64,000 bases of DNA from Bradyrhizobium sp. B124 (GTDB lineage Bacteria > Pseudomonadota > Alphaproteobacteria > Rhizobiales > Xanthobacteraceae). Both the position numbers and the translations under genes were made by a program. The number at the start of each line of letters is the position of its first letter. Within the stretch, counting starts at the first letter, position 1. The notes below the pieces were generated by a model, which saw nothing but the letters and a program-made list of their open reading frames with translations, made no database searches and was not told where the DNA came from. The stretch is from assembly GCF_038967635.1 (NCBI RefSeq), contig NZ_CP152413.1, forward strand, positions 2,356,001 to 2,420,000. The letters are read 5' to 3'. This document shows positions 53,047 to 61,121 of this stretch, piece after piece.

Positions 53047-53064
53047 GTGACAAGGCGATGACGA
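53047..53064 (-). promoter_or_regulatory. PHO-box-like site upstream of plcP
   Basis: On the minus strand TCGTCAT, four bases, TTGTCAC is a direct repeat at 11-base period, close to the PhoB consensus CTGTCAT-N4-CTGTCAY. It lies 24 bases upstream of the plcP ATG. That would leave a very short or no leader unless the true start is further downstream. Confidence 0.55.
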
Positions 53065-53243
53065 TCCCCGCGACCCAAGGCCTCACTAACAGTTAACGAG
53101 AATCAGCAGCACGCCCCTCCAGTGCGGATAACAGCGGCGTGCGACAATCTGGCGACATGGATGGACGCGGCTGTGCGGAACAGGCGTTGTGTTGCCTGCA
53201 TATCGCGGGGGGAACAATGCGCATTCAAAGAGGCGATGGATGG

Positions 53244-53330
53244 GTAGCCCGGATGAAGCGCAGCGTAATCCGGGGTCTTGCGTCCGCGGATGATCTGTTC
53301 CCGGATTTCGCTGCGCTTCATCCGGGCTAC
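53244..53330. repeat. Long inverted repeat (GTAGCCCGGATGAAGCGCAGCG family)
   Basis: GTAGCCCGGATGAAGCGCAG at 53244 is repeated inverted as CTGCGCTTCATCCGGGCTAC ending at 53330. The inner parts are CCGGGG and CCCGG, giving arms of about 31 bases around a 24-base loop. A fragment (GCCGGGCTACA) recurs at 53340. The family is widespread in proteobacterial intergenic DNA. It separates plcP and thiD. Confidence 0.8.
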
Positions 53331-53355
53331 AAACTTCAGCCGGGCTACAAGAGCG

Positions 53356-54153
53356 TCAGTAATATTTGTGGAAGTGGTGCACCGGCCCGTGGCCGTGGCC
53401 GACGGCGAAGCGATCGGCGGCGGCGATCGCATCCGTGATCCAGGCCTTGCCGTTGCGCACGGCGGTCTCCATCGCCTCGCCTTTCGCCAGTCCGGCGGCG
53501 ATCGCCGATGACAGCGAGCAGCCAGTGCCGTGCGTGTTGGCGGTTGCGATGCGCGGCGCCGCGAGCGCGATGCTTTGCTCGCCATCGATCAGATAGTCGA
53601 TGCTCTCCGCGCCGTGCCCATGGCCGCCCTTGACCAGCACCGCGCGACATCCCATCGCCAGCAATTGCCTGCCCTGTCGCTCGACGTCGGCCTCGTTCGA
53701 GGCGACCGGCTCGTTCAGCAGCGCCGCCGCTTCCGGCAGGTTCGGCGTGATCAGCGAGGCCAGCGGAAATAGCATGGTCTTCAGCGCATCGACCGCCTCG
53801 GCCGCCAGCAGCCGATCGCCCGAGGTTGCGACCATCACCGGATCCAGCACGACATGCCGCGGCGCCCAGCGCTTCAGCCCGTCGGCAATCGCCGCGATGG
53901 TCTCGACCTGCGCCACCATGCCGATCTTGACCGCGCCGATTTCGAGGTCGGAGAACACCGCATCGATCTGCGCCGTGACGAACGAAGCGGGCACCGGATG
54001 GATGCCGCTGACCCCCGTGGTGTTCTGCGCCGTCAACGCCGTGATCGCGGAGGCGCCGTACACCCCGAACGCGGCAAAGCTCTTGAGGTCGGCCTGGATG
54101 CCCGCCCCGCCCGAGGAATCCGAACCGGCAATAGTGAGCGCAACCGGCGTCAT
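53356..54153 (-). CDS. thiD: Hydroxymethylpyrimidine/phosphomethylpyrimidine kinase
   Basis: 265 residues of the ribokinase-like ThiD family. It starts [20 protein letters not shown]. The active-site region is [20 protein letters not shown] near residue 207, and substrate-binding [10 protein letters not shown] near 107. It phosphorylates HMP twice in thiamine synthesis. The ATG at 54153 was chosen because the frame upstream is not homologous. No other thi gene is adjacent. Confidence 0.94.
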   Translation of the reverse strand: MTPVALTIAGSDSSGGAGIQADLKSFAAFGVYGASAITALTAQNTTGVSGIHPVPASFVTAQIDAVFSDLEIGAVKIGMVAQVETIAAIADGLKRWAPRHVVLDPVMVATSGDRLLAAEAVDALKTMLFPLASLITPNLPEAAALLNEPVASNEADVERQGRQLLAMGCRAVLVKGGHGHGAESIDYLIDGEQSIALAAPRIATANTHGTGCSLSSAIAAGLAKGEAMETAVRNGKAWITDAIAAADRFAVGHGHGPVHHFHKYY

Positions 54154-54346
54154 TGCGCGGTACCGGCGGTTGGGACGAATGAGATCATGACGAACAAGCT
54201 CATGGCCTGTCCTAGCCCGGCCGCCCATCGGCAGCAAGTTCGGCTGACTTTACCGCGAGTTGGCCTTGTTGCCCCGTTGCCTTGCCCCCTTGCCTTGGCG
54301 GCCGGTTTTTGGCCTATAGTCGCGGAAATCCCCGGAGACGACTTTG

Positions 54347-54592
54347 ATGGTTCCTTTCTTCGTCCAGATCAAATGCAAGCTCGGCCAGTCCTACACCGTC
54401 GCCAACGCGCTGGCGGAAGCCGAGATTGCGTCCGAGATCTATTCCACCGCGGGCAATTACGATCTGCTGGTCAAGTTCTACGTCGACCACGACACCGACA
54501 TCGGCCATTTCATCAACGAGAAGGTTCAGGTGATCCCGGGCATCCAGGACACCCTCACCATCATCACCTTCAAGGCGTTCGGCGCGAAGTAG
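54347..54592 (+). CDS. Stand-alone Lrp/AsnC effector (RAM) domain protein
   Basis: 81 residues, the C-terminal AsnC ligand-binding domain only (KLGQSYTVANALAEAEIASE, TAGNYDLLVKFYVDHDTDIG, IPGIQDTLTIITFKAF). There is no DNA-binding HTH. Such short proteins bind amino acids or modulate full-length Lrp regulators. GGAGACGACTTTG precedes the ATG at 54347. The TTG one codon upstream is an alternative start. It is followed by a repeat cluster. Confidence 0.87.
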   Translation: MVPFFVQIKCKLGQSYTVANALAEAEIASEIYSTAGNYDLLVKFYVDHDTDIGHFINEKVQVIPGIQDTLTIITFKAFGAK

Positions 54593-54663
54593 GACGCCCC
54601 AACACAAGCGTGCTGTAAACTCCTCAACCTGAGAGGATGTGAGGCTATATCCTCGTCCACCGC

Positions 54664-54785
54664 TGTCATCGCCCGGCTGTGCGCAATTGCGCACATGGAC
54701 CGGGCGATCCAGTACACCGCAGCCTCTCGGCTCTAGCACTGCGCTCTCTGGAATACTGGATCACCCGCATGCGCGGGTGATGACA
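54664..54785. repeat. Composite palindromic repeat (BIME-like)
   Basis: Two palindromes, TGTCATCGCCCGG...CCGGGCGATCCAGTA (54664-54714) and TACTGGATCACCCG...CGGGTGATGACA (54754-54785), are also inverted copies of each other around a 39-base centre. This two-palindrome layout is like that of bacterial interspersed mosaic elements. Confidence 0.75.
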
Positions 54786-54861
54786 CTGAGCAAGCTGAGC
54801 AATCACCCGTCATCCCCGCGCAAAGGTTTCGCCTTTGTCGCTGGAGGAGCCCGCATGGCGG

Positions 54862-54938
54862 GCGTCTCGAAGGATGCAGGCCATAGACCTGGGCCTCATG
54901 GTTCGAGACGCACGCTCCATGCTCCTCACCATGAGGAG
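54862..54938. repeat. Second palindromic repeat family (GCGTCTCGAA)
   Basis: GCGTCTCGAA (54862) pairs with TTCGAGACGC (54902-54911). It is followed by a perfect CTCCTCA-CCA-TGAGGAG hairpin (54922-54938). It is a different family from the element at 54664. The whole gap 54593-54951 has no gene and is nearly all repeat. Confidence 0.7.
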
Positions 54939-54951
54939 CCGAGGCGCAGGA

Positions 54952-55881
54952 CTACGACTCCTTCTCCTTCTTCACCGGCTTCGGCGGTCCCTCGACCGGC
55001 GGCAGCGACTTGATGTATTCGGCGATCGCGTCGCGATCGGTCGGCGAGAGCTGCGAGGTGTTGCGGATCACGCGCACCATCGATCCGCCGGCGCTGTCGC
55101 CGTCCGGCGTCTGTCCGCTCTCGAGGAAATAGGCGATATCCTTCGCGCTCCAGTCGGCGATCCCCCGCGGCGTGATGTTGGGCACCCAGCCTTCGCCTTC
55201 GGGATTCGGGCCACCGGCGAAGCGCTGCGAAGTGATGATGCCGCCGAGCAAATTGCGCGGGCTGTGACACTCGGCGCAATGGCCGAAGCTGTTGACGAGA
55301 TAGGCGCCGCGATACCAATGCGCCGAGCGGCTCGCATCCGCGACGAACGGCTTGCCGTCCATGAACAGGAATTTCCAGACACCGACATTGCGCCGGATGT
55401 TGAAGGGAAACGGCAGATCGTGGTCGCGCACCTTGCCGGCGACCGGCGGCAAGGTCCTCAGATAGGCGAACAGGTCGCGCACGTCATTGAGCCTGGCGTG
55501 CTGATAGGATGTGTAGGGAAACGCCGGAAAATAGTGCGTCCCCGACGGCGAGGTGCCCTTCATGACCGCGGTGACGAAATCAGCCTCGCTCCAGCGGCCG
55601 ATGCCGTCGTTCGGGTCGGGCGAGATGTTCGGCGCATAGAAGGTACCGAACGGCGACGGTATCGCGAGGCCGCCGCCGAGCCTGGTGCGATCGTCCTGCT
55701 TCGGCACCGCATGGCAGGAGGAACATCCTCCCGCATTGAACGTTGTGAGCCCGTTGGCCAGATTGGGCTGGTAGGCGGGCAGCGCGCTCGCGGCAACGGT
55801 CGCGGGGATCGTCAGCCACCAGAACACACCGAAGCCGATCAAGCCGGCCAAAGCGGCCAGGAGGAGAATTCGTCGCAACAT
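54952..55881 (-). CDS. Di-haem c-type cytochrome
   Basis: 309 residues. A signal anchor (ILLLAALAGLIGFGVFWWL) is followed by two c-haem sites: CSSCHAVPK near residue 53 and CAECHSPRN near residue 205. Axial methionines are plausible at MKGTSPSGTHYF and around residues 280-290. The architecture is that of the cytochrome subunits of alcohol, aldehyde or gluconate dehydrogenases. No dehydrogenase flanks it directly. The xanthine-dehydrogenase-type subunit lies 1.2 kb upstream on the same strand, separated by two genes. A Lys/Glu-rich tail ends the protein. Confidence 0.9.
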   Translation of the reverse strand: MLRRILLLAALAGLIGFGVFWWLTIPATVAASALPAYQPNLANGLTTFNAGGCSSCHAVPKQDDRTRLGGGLAIPSPFGTFYAPNISPDPNDGIGRWSEADFVTAVMKGTSPSGTHYFPAFPYTSYQHARLNDVRDLFAYLRTLPPVAGKVRDHDLPFPFNIRRNVGVWKFLFMDGKPFVADASRSAHWYRGAYLVNSFGHCAECHSPRNLLGGIITSQRFAGGPNPEGEGWVPNITPRGIADWSAKDIAYFLESGQTPDGDSAGGSMVRVIRNTSQLSPTDRDAIAEYIKSLPPVEGPPKPVKKEKES

Positions 55882-56047
55882 TCACCGATCCGTCATTGGT
55901 CGCGTCAGTTCATCAACCAGTATGATGGCAACCGATCGCACAAGCTCGCATCAAATTTGCCGCACTCACGATCATTTTGGGAATAAATCCGGAGAGCCGC
56001 GGTTTGAAGATTTGCAACCATCGTGTGACGTCAAAGGGGAGAGAACC

Positions 56048-56470
56048 ATGCCAAACAAGACCTTGCTTGCCACACTAATATTGGGCGCCGCAATCGCGCT
56101 CGCCGGTCCGGCCTTTGCCGAGAAGCTGCAGGCCAAATTGGACGGCAAGTCCGAAGTGCCTGCGACCACCAGCGCCGGCACCGGCACCGCCGACATCGAC
56201 TACGACGCGGCCACCAAGAAGCTCAGCTGGAAGCTGACCTATTCCGGCCTCTCGGGCCCGGCGACCGCCGCGCATTTCCACGGCCCCGCCGAGGCCGGCA
56301 AGAATTCCGGTGTCGCGGTTGCCATCCCGAACGCGACGTCGAGCCCGGTCGAGGGCAGCGCGACGTTGACCGACGCGCAGGCCGCCGATCTTCTCGCCGG
56401 CAAGTACTATGTCAACGTCCACACCGCAGCCAACCCGGGCGGTGAGATCCGCGGCCAAGTGACGAAGTAG
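56048..56470 (+). CDS. CHRD-domain exported protein
   Basis: 140 residues with a signal peptide (MPNKTLLATLILGAAIALAG, PAFAE). The CHRD domain holds ATKKLSWKLTYSGLSGPATA, AHFHGPAEAGKNSGVAV and YYVNVHTAANPGGEIRGQV. CHRD domains occur in secreted bacterial proteins and chordin, with unknown ligand. AAGGGGAGA precedes the ATG at 56048. A strong terminator 41 bases after the stop is shared with the convergent cytochrome gene. Confidence 0.9.
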   Translation: MPNKTLLATLILGAAIALAGPAFAEKLQAKLDGKSEVPATTSAGTGTADIDYDAATKKLSWKLTYSGLSGPATAAHFHGPAEAGKNSGVAVAIPNATSSPVEGSATLTDAQAADLLAGKYYVNVHTAANPGGEIRGQVTK

Positions 56471-56511
56471 ACCTCACGAAGTAAACTTCAACAAGAAACG
56501 GCCGACACAAC

Positions 56512-56543
56512 AAAGGGCGGATGCTTCACGGCATCCGCCCTTT
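56512..56543. terminator. Bidirectional intrinsic terminator
   Basis: A perfect 13-bp stem AAAGGGCGGATGC/GCATCCGCCCTTT (56512-56524 with 56531-56543) encloses a six-base loop. It lies between the convergent CHRD and cytochrome genes. A-rich flanks give U-runs in both directions. Confidence 0.85.
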
Positions 56544-56560
56544 GATCGACCGAATGGCGA

Positions 56561-57007
56561 TCAGCCCTTCTTGAGGCGATAGGTCTCGTGGCAGCCGCCG
56601 CACTGCTTGCCGATCACGGTCAGCTCGGCCTTCAGCGTGTCGACATCCTTGATCTTGCCCTTGGCGTCAGCGACGGATTTGGCAAAGCTCGCGATGTGCT
56701 GCTCGAAGCCGGCCTTGTCTTCCCAGATCTTGGGCCCGGCGGAGTAATCGCCTTCCGTCTTGAGGCCCTTGCTGCTTTCAGGGAACAGCGTCGGCAGCTT
56801 CTTGGCGGTGTCCTCGAACTTCGCCAGCGCGGCCTCGACCGTTGCCTGGTCGTAGGGCTTCTCGCCCTTGATGATGGCGCCGAGCGCACCGGCGTTCTTG
56901 CCGGTTTCCTTCATCTGGGCCTGGGTCTGCTTGACCTGATTCTGGTCGGCCACGACCGCACCCGCACTCAACGCAAGCATCGCTGCAACGACGACAATCC
57001 GCTTCAT
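56561..57007 (-). CDS. Cytochrome c' (class II), exported
   Basis: 148 residues with a signal peptide (KRIVVVAAMLALSAGAVVAD, QNQ). A four-helix body is followed by the haem motif CGGCHETYRLKKG at the C-terminus, as in cytochrome c' and c-556. These bind NO or accept electrons in the periplasm. ATG 57007 is preferred to an upstream TTG, because GAGGGG lies eight bases before it. It lies downstream of a hairpin that separates it from the xanthine-dehydrogenase-type gene. Confidence 0.92.
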   Translation of the reverse strand: MKRIVVVAAMLALSAGAVVADQNQVKQTQAQMKETGKNAGALGAIIKGEKPYDQATVEAALAKFEDTAKKLPTLFPESSKGLKTEGDYSAGPKIWEDKAGFEQHIASFAKSVADAKGKIKDVDTLKAELTVIGKQCGGCHETYRLKKG

Positions 57008-57075
57008 CGGCAAAACCCCTCAATCCTGCTCTGTCCCGGTCCGCAGGTACGCGGCCGGCCTGGTTTGCAAACACC

Positions 57076-57101
57076 GCAGGCGGAATCTTCATTCCGCCTG
57101 C
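57076..57101 (-). terminator. Hairpin after the xanthine-dehydrogenase-type gene
   Basis: An 11-bp stem GCAGGCGGAAT/ATTCCGCCTGC (57076-57086 with 57091-57101) has a CTTC loop. It starts 10 bases after the stop codon on the minus strand. Only a short T-run (TGTTT) follows, so termination may be partial. Confidence 0.6.
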
Positions 57102-57110
57102 GACAATTTA

Positions 57111-59420
57111 TCAGAGATTATGGCGGCGCTGCGCCTCGCGGATCGCGATCCAGACCCGCTCCGGCGTGGCCGGCATGTCGATATGGTCGATCCCGAACTC
57201 GCGATGCAGCCCCTCGACGATCGCGTTGACGACCGCCGGGCACGAGCCGATCGCGCCGGCCTCGCCTGCGCCCTTGACGCCAAGCGGGTTGGTCGTGCAC
57301 GGCACGTTGTGGGTCTCGAACACGAAGGACGGCCCGTCGGCGGCGCGCGGCATCGCATAGTCCATGAAGGTGCCGGTGACGAGCTGACCGTCGGTTGGGC
57401 TGTAGACCGCCTGCTCCATCAGCGCCTGCCCGATGCCCTGCATCGCGCCGCCATGAACCTGGCCTGCGAGCATCAGCGGATTGAGCGTGACGCCGAAATC
57501 GTCGACGATGACGTAGCTGACGATCTTGATGATGCCGGTGGCGGGATCGATCTCGACCTCGGCGAGATGCGTGCCGTTCGGATAGGTGCCGTCGGCGCTG
57601 GCGAAGGTCGCGCTCGAGTTCATCTTCGACGTATCGCCGCCGGGACGCTTGGCGAGATCGGCAAAGCTGACCGAGCGGTCGGTGCCGGCGATGCGGATGC
57701 GGCCGTCGGCGATTTCGAGGTCGCCGGCGCCGGCCTCCAGCGCCTGCGCCGCAAGCTCCTTCAGCTTGTTGCCGAGCTCGTGCGTCGCCCGCTGCACGCT
57801 GACGCCGCCGGACGGAATCGATGCCGAACCGCCGGTGCCGAGGCCGGTCGCGATCTTGTCGGTGTCGCCCTGCAGGACATGGACGCGCTCCGGCGGTACG
57901 CCGAACTGCTCGGCGACGATCTGCGCATAGGCGGTCTGGTGGCCCTGCCCGCTCGACTGCGTGCCGATCAGGATCGAGATGTCGCCGTTGGGATCGAGCG
58001 CCACATTGGCGGTCTCCTCGCCCATGGTGCCGCAGACCTCGACATAGCTCGCCATGCCGATGCCCCGCACCAGGCCGTCCTTCTTGGCAGCCTTGGCGCG
58101 CTTCGGAAACTCCTTCCAGTTGGCGATCTCCATCGCGCGCTTCATATGCGCGACGAAGTCGCCGGAGTCGTAGACCTTGCCGGTTGCGGTCGTGTAGGGC
58201 AGCGACTTCGGCGGAATGAAATTCTTCCGCCGGATGGCATCCGGCGTCATGCCGAGCTTTCGCGCAGCAGCATCGACCAGCCGCTCGATCACGTAGGCGG
58301 CCTCCGGGCGGCCGGCGCCGCGATAGGCATCGACCGGCACCGTGTTGGTGAACACGGTGCGGACGCGGCAGTGGAAGGCCTTGATGTCATAGAGACCCGG
58401 CAGCATGCCGGCGCCGCCATGCGGAATGTAGGGCGCGAACGTCGAGAGATAGGCACCCATGTCACCCATCAGATCGACATCCATGCCGAGGAATTTGCCG
58501 TCCTCGGCGAGCGCCATCTTCGCGGTGGTGAGGTTGTCGCGGCCCTGCGCGTCGCCCATGAAATGGTCGGAGCGCTCGGCGGTCCATTTGACGGACTTCT
58601 TGAGCTTGCGCGCCGCGACCGAGATCAGCGCATATTCGCGATAAGGAAACAGCTTGGTGCCGAAGCCGCCGCCGACATCCGGGCAGATCACCCGCATGTT
58701 CTCCTTCGGCATCTTCAGGATCATGTCGCAGAGGATCTCGCGCAGACGGTGGCTGCCCTGGCTGCCGATCGTCAGCGTCAGGTGATCCTTCCTGGCGTCG
58801 TATTCGGCGACCGCGGCGCGGGTCTCCATGAAATTGGTGATGACGCGCGGATTGACGATGGTGATCTCGGCCACCGCATGCGCCTTGGCGAACGCGGCCT
58901 CGGCGGCGCCCTTGTCGCCGATCGAGACGTCGAACAGCAGATTGCCGGGCTTGTCCGGCCACACCTGCGGCGCGCCCTTCTTCACCGCATTGATCAGGCC
59001 GGCCACCGCCGGCAGTGGCGTCCACTTGACGTCGATCGCCTCGATCGCGTCGCGGGCGTGATCGACGGTATCGGCGACCACGAAGGCGATCGCGTCGCCG
59101 ACATGGCGTACCTCATCCTTGGCGAGGATCGGATAAGGCGGTGCGGTGAACGGATCGGTTTCGAGATTGAACAGGCACGGCAGGCCGCCGAGCTCGGCGA
59201 CATCGGCCGCGGTCAGGATCAGCGCCACGCCGGGCATGCCGCGGGCCTTGCCAGCATCGATCGTGTAGGTCGCGTGCGCATGCGGCGAGCGCAGCATCAG
59301 CGCGTGCAATGCGGGAGACGGGGCGACGTCGTCGGTATAGCGGCCCTTGCCGCGAATCAGAGCGTCATCCTCCTTGCGCCGCACACTTTGTCCGACGCCG
59401 AACTTGATGGGAGCTGCCAT
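57111..59420 (-). CDS. Molybdopterin-binding large subunit, xanthine dehydrogenase/CoxL form II family
   Basis: 769 residues. The molybdenum-cofactor domain has GGGFGTKLFPYREYALISVA, the AYRGAGRPE active-site loop that marks form II (BMS-type) CoxL relatives, and the catalytic Glu in GVKGAGEAGAIG near residue 735. It hydroxylates a C-H bond of an aldehyde or heterocycle with water as oxygen source. The canonical loop of true CO dehydrogenase (AYRCSFR) is absent, so it is not CODH. The FAD and 2Fe-2S subunits normally needed are not adjacent. The ATG at 59420 follows AGAGACG. Confidence 0.9.
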   Translation of the reverse strand: MAAPIKFGVGQSVRRKEDDALIRGKGRYTDDVAPSPALHALMLRSPHAHATYTIDAGKARGMPGVALILTAADVAELGGLPCLFNLETDPFTAPPYPILAKDEVRHVGDAIAFVVADTVDHARDAIEAIDVKWTPLPAVAGLINAVKKGAPQVWPDKPGNLLFDVSIGDKGAAEAAFAKAHAVAEITIVNPRVITNFMETRAAVAEYDARKDHLTLTIGSQGSHRLREILCDMILKMPKENMRVICPDVGGGFGTKLFPYREYALISVAARKLKKSVKWTAERSDHFMGDAQGRDNLTTAKMALAEDGKFLGMDVDLMGDMGAYLSTFAPYIPHGGAGMLPGLYDIKAFHCRVRTVFTNTVPVDAYRGAGRPEAAYVIERLVDAAARKLGMTPDAIRRKNFIPPKSLPYTTATGKVYDSGDFVAHMKRAMEIANWKEFPKRAKAAKKDGLVRGIGMASYVEVCGTMGEETANVALDPNGDISILIGTQSSGQGHQTAYAQIVAEQFGVPPERVHVLQGDTDKIATGLGTGGSASIPSGGVSVQRATHELGNKLKELAAQALEAGAGDLEIADGRIRIAGTDRSVSFADLAKRPGGDTSKMNSSATFASADGTYPNGTHLAEVEIDPATGIIKIVSYVIVDDFGVTLNPLMLAGQVHGGAMQGIGQALMEQAVYSPTDGQLVTGTFMDYAMPRAADGPSFVFETHNVPCTTNPLGVKGAGEAGAIGSCPAVVNAIVEGLHREFGIDHIDMPATPERVWIAIREAQRRHNL

Positions 59421-59548
59421 CGTCTCTCCAATTTCCTTGGTTGTTTGCGCGCATATTGGCGTGGTTGTCAGCGAAGCGCAAACCGCTTTCCGCCGCACGC
59501 GGCGCTATCCCACGGCCAACTCCTATGCATTTGATTTGACAGGTAAAA

Positions 59549-61078
59549 CTATACGCGCCGCAGCGCGAACAGCCAGCCACGACCGAACAGCGTGAGGATC
59601 AGCAGCGCGTAGACGAAGGCGCCGACCGTGATCAGCAACAGCAGGATCATCTCATCGCGAAAGATCTGCATCGGCGCGAACCACACATAGGCGAAATGCG
59701 AGGTCAGCCACAGCGCAAGCGCGAGCAGCACCCCGCACAGTGCAAAAGTGCCGAACGAGCGGATCAGTGTGCGATCGAACGCGAGGTAGCCGCGGCGCAC
59801 GGCGAACAGCAGCACCAGCAGCAGATTGACCCAGGCCCCGACCGCGGTCGCCAGCGCGAGCCCGACCTGCGCCAGTGAGCCGACCAACGCGATCTTCAGC
59901 GCGACATTGACCGCGACCCCGGTCAGCGCCGCCTTGACAGGGGTTGCGGTATCCTTGCGGGCATAGAAAGTCGCAACCGCGCTGCGGATCATCACGAAGG
60001 GAATCAGCCCAACCGCATAGGCCGCAAGCGTGGCGCCGGCGCTGGCGGCATCGGCCTTCGAGAACGCGCCGCGGGCGAACATCGCGCGCATGATCGGATC
60101 AGCCACCGTCAGGAACGCCGCCACGAACGGCACCGAGAACAGCAGCGTGAAATCAAAGGCGCGGCGCTGCGCGGCCATGGCGCCGGCGTGATCGTCGGCG
60201 GTCAGGCGCCGCGACATCTCCGGCAGCAGCACGGTGCCGATCGCGATCCCGATGACGCCGATCGGCAGTTGATTGAGGCGGTCGGCATAATACAACGCCG
60301 ACAGCGCGCCGGCGGGCAGGAAGGTCGCGATGATGGTGTCGGCGAACAGCGCGACCTGCGTTCCCATCGAGCCCAAGGTCGCCGGTCCCAGCGCGCGGAA
60401 GAAGGCGCGGACATCCTCGTCGAGCCTCAGCGGCGCGAATCGCGGCAGGCCGCCGTGGCGCCCGAGGTCGCCGGCGAGCAGGAAGAACTGCAGGAAGCCC
60501 GAGATCAGGACGCCCCAGGCCGCGGCGTGACCGGCACTCGGGAAGAACGCCGCCAGCGCCAGCGTCATCATCATGGCGAGGTTGAGGAAGATCGGCGCCG
60601 CGGCGGCGCTGGCGAAGCGATGCATCACGTTGAGCATGCCGCCATAGAGCGTCACCAGCGTGATCAGCAAGAGATAAGGAAAGGTGATCCGCGTCAGCTC
60701 GATCGCAAGCTTGCGCTGGGATGCGTCCTCGGTGAAGCCCGGCGCGAGAATGCTCATCGCCTGCGGCATGAACGCCATCGCCACCACCAGCAGGACCACC
60801 TGCGAGGCGAACAGCAGCGTGAAGATGCGGTCGGCGAACAGCCGCGCCGACGCCTCGCCGCGCTCGCCATGAACATGGGCATAGGCCGGCACGAAGGCGG
60901 CGTTGAAGGCGCCTTCGGCAAAGATCGCGCGGAAATGATTGGGCAGCCGCAGCGCCACGAAGAAGGCGTCGGCGACCGGCCCGGCGCCGAGGATCGCCGC
61001 GAGCATGATGTCGCGCGCGAACCCGGTGACCCGCGATAGCAGGGTATAGCCGCCGACAGTGAAGATGCGCCCAAGCAT
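59549..61078 (-). CDS. murJ: Lipid II flippase
   Basis: 509 residues with 14 hydrophobic helices. The family landmarks are SRVTGFARDIMLAAILGAGP, VADAFFVALRLPNHFRAIFA, EGAFNAAFVPAY and PAGALSALYYADRLNQLPIG, in order. MurJ moves lipid II across the inner membrane for peptidoglycan synthesis. The gene is essential in most bacteria. It lies 43 bases downstream of the DegT aminotransferase on the same strand and may share its transcript. Confidence 0.95.
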   Translation of the reverse strand: MLGRIFTVGGYTLLSRVTGFARDIMLAAILGAGPVADAFFVALRLPNHFRAIFAEGAFNAAFVPAYAHVHGERGEASARLFADRIFTLLFASQVVLLVVAMAFMPQAMSILAPGFTEDASQRKLAIELTRITFPYLLLITLVTLYGGMLNVMHRFASAAAAPIFLNLAMMMTLALAAFFPSAGHAAAWGVLISGFLQFFLLAGDLGRHGGLPRFAPLRLDEDVRAFFRALGPATLGSMGTQVALFADTIIATFLPAGALSALYYADRLNQLPIGVIGIAIGTVLLPEMSRRLTADDHAGAMAAQRRAFDFTLLFSVPFVAAFLTVADPIMRAMFARGAFSKADAASAGATLAAYAVGLIPFVMIRSAVATFYARKDTATPVKAALTGVAVNVALKIALVGSLAQVGLALATAVGAWVNLLLVLLFAVRRGYLAFDRTLIRSFGTFALCGVLLALALWLTSHFAYVWFAPMQIFRDEMILLLLITVGAFVYALLILTLFGRGWLFALRRV

Positions 61079-61121
61079 GCGCTGCTTCTAGCGCATCATC
61101 ACCCTACGTCAAAATGACCTA

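Noticed and set aside
57111..59420. True carbon-monoxide dehydrogenase large subunit
   Set aside because: The active-site loop reads AYRGAGR rather than AYRCSFR.
57120..59534. An 804-codon plus-strand frame over the molybdopterin subunit gene
   Set aside because: Antisense shadow full of His/Arg/Asp/Gly. The minus-strand protein has intact active-site motifs.
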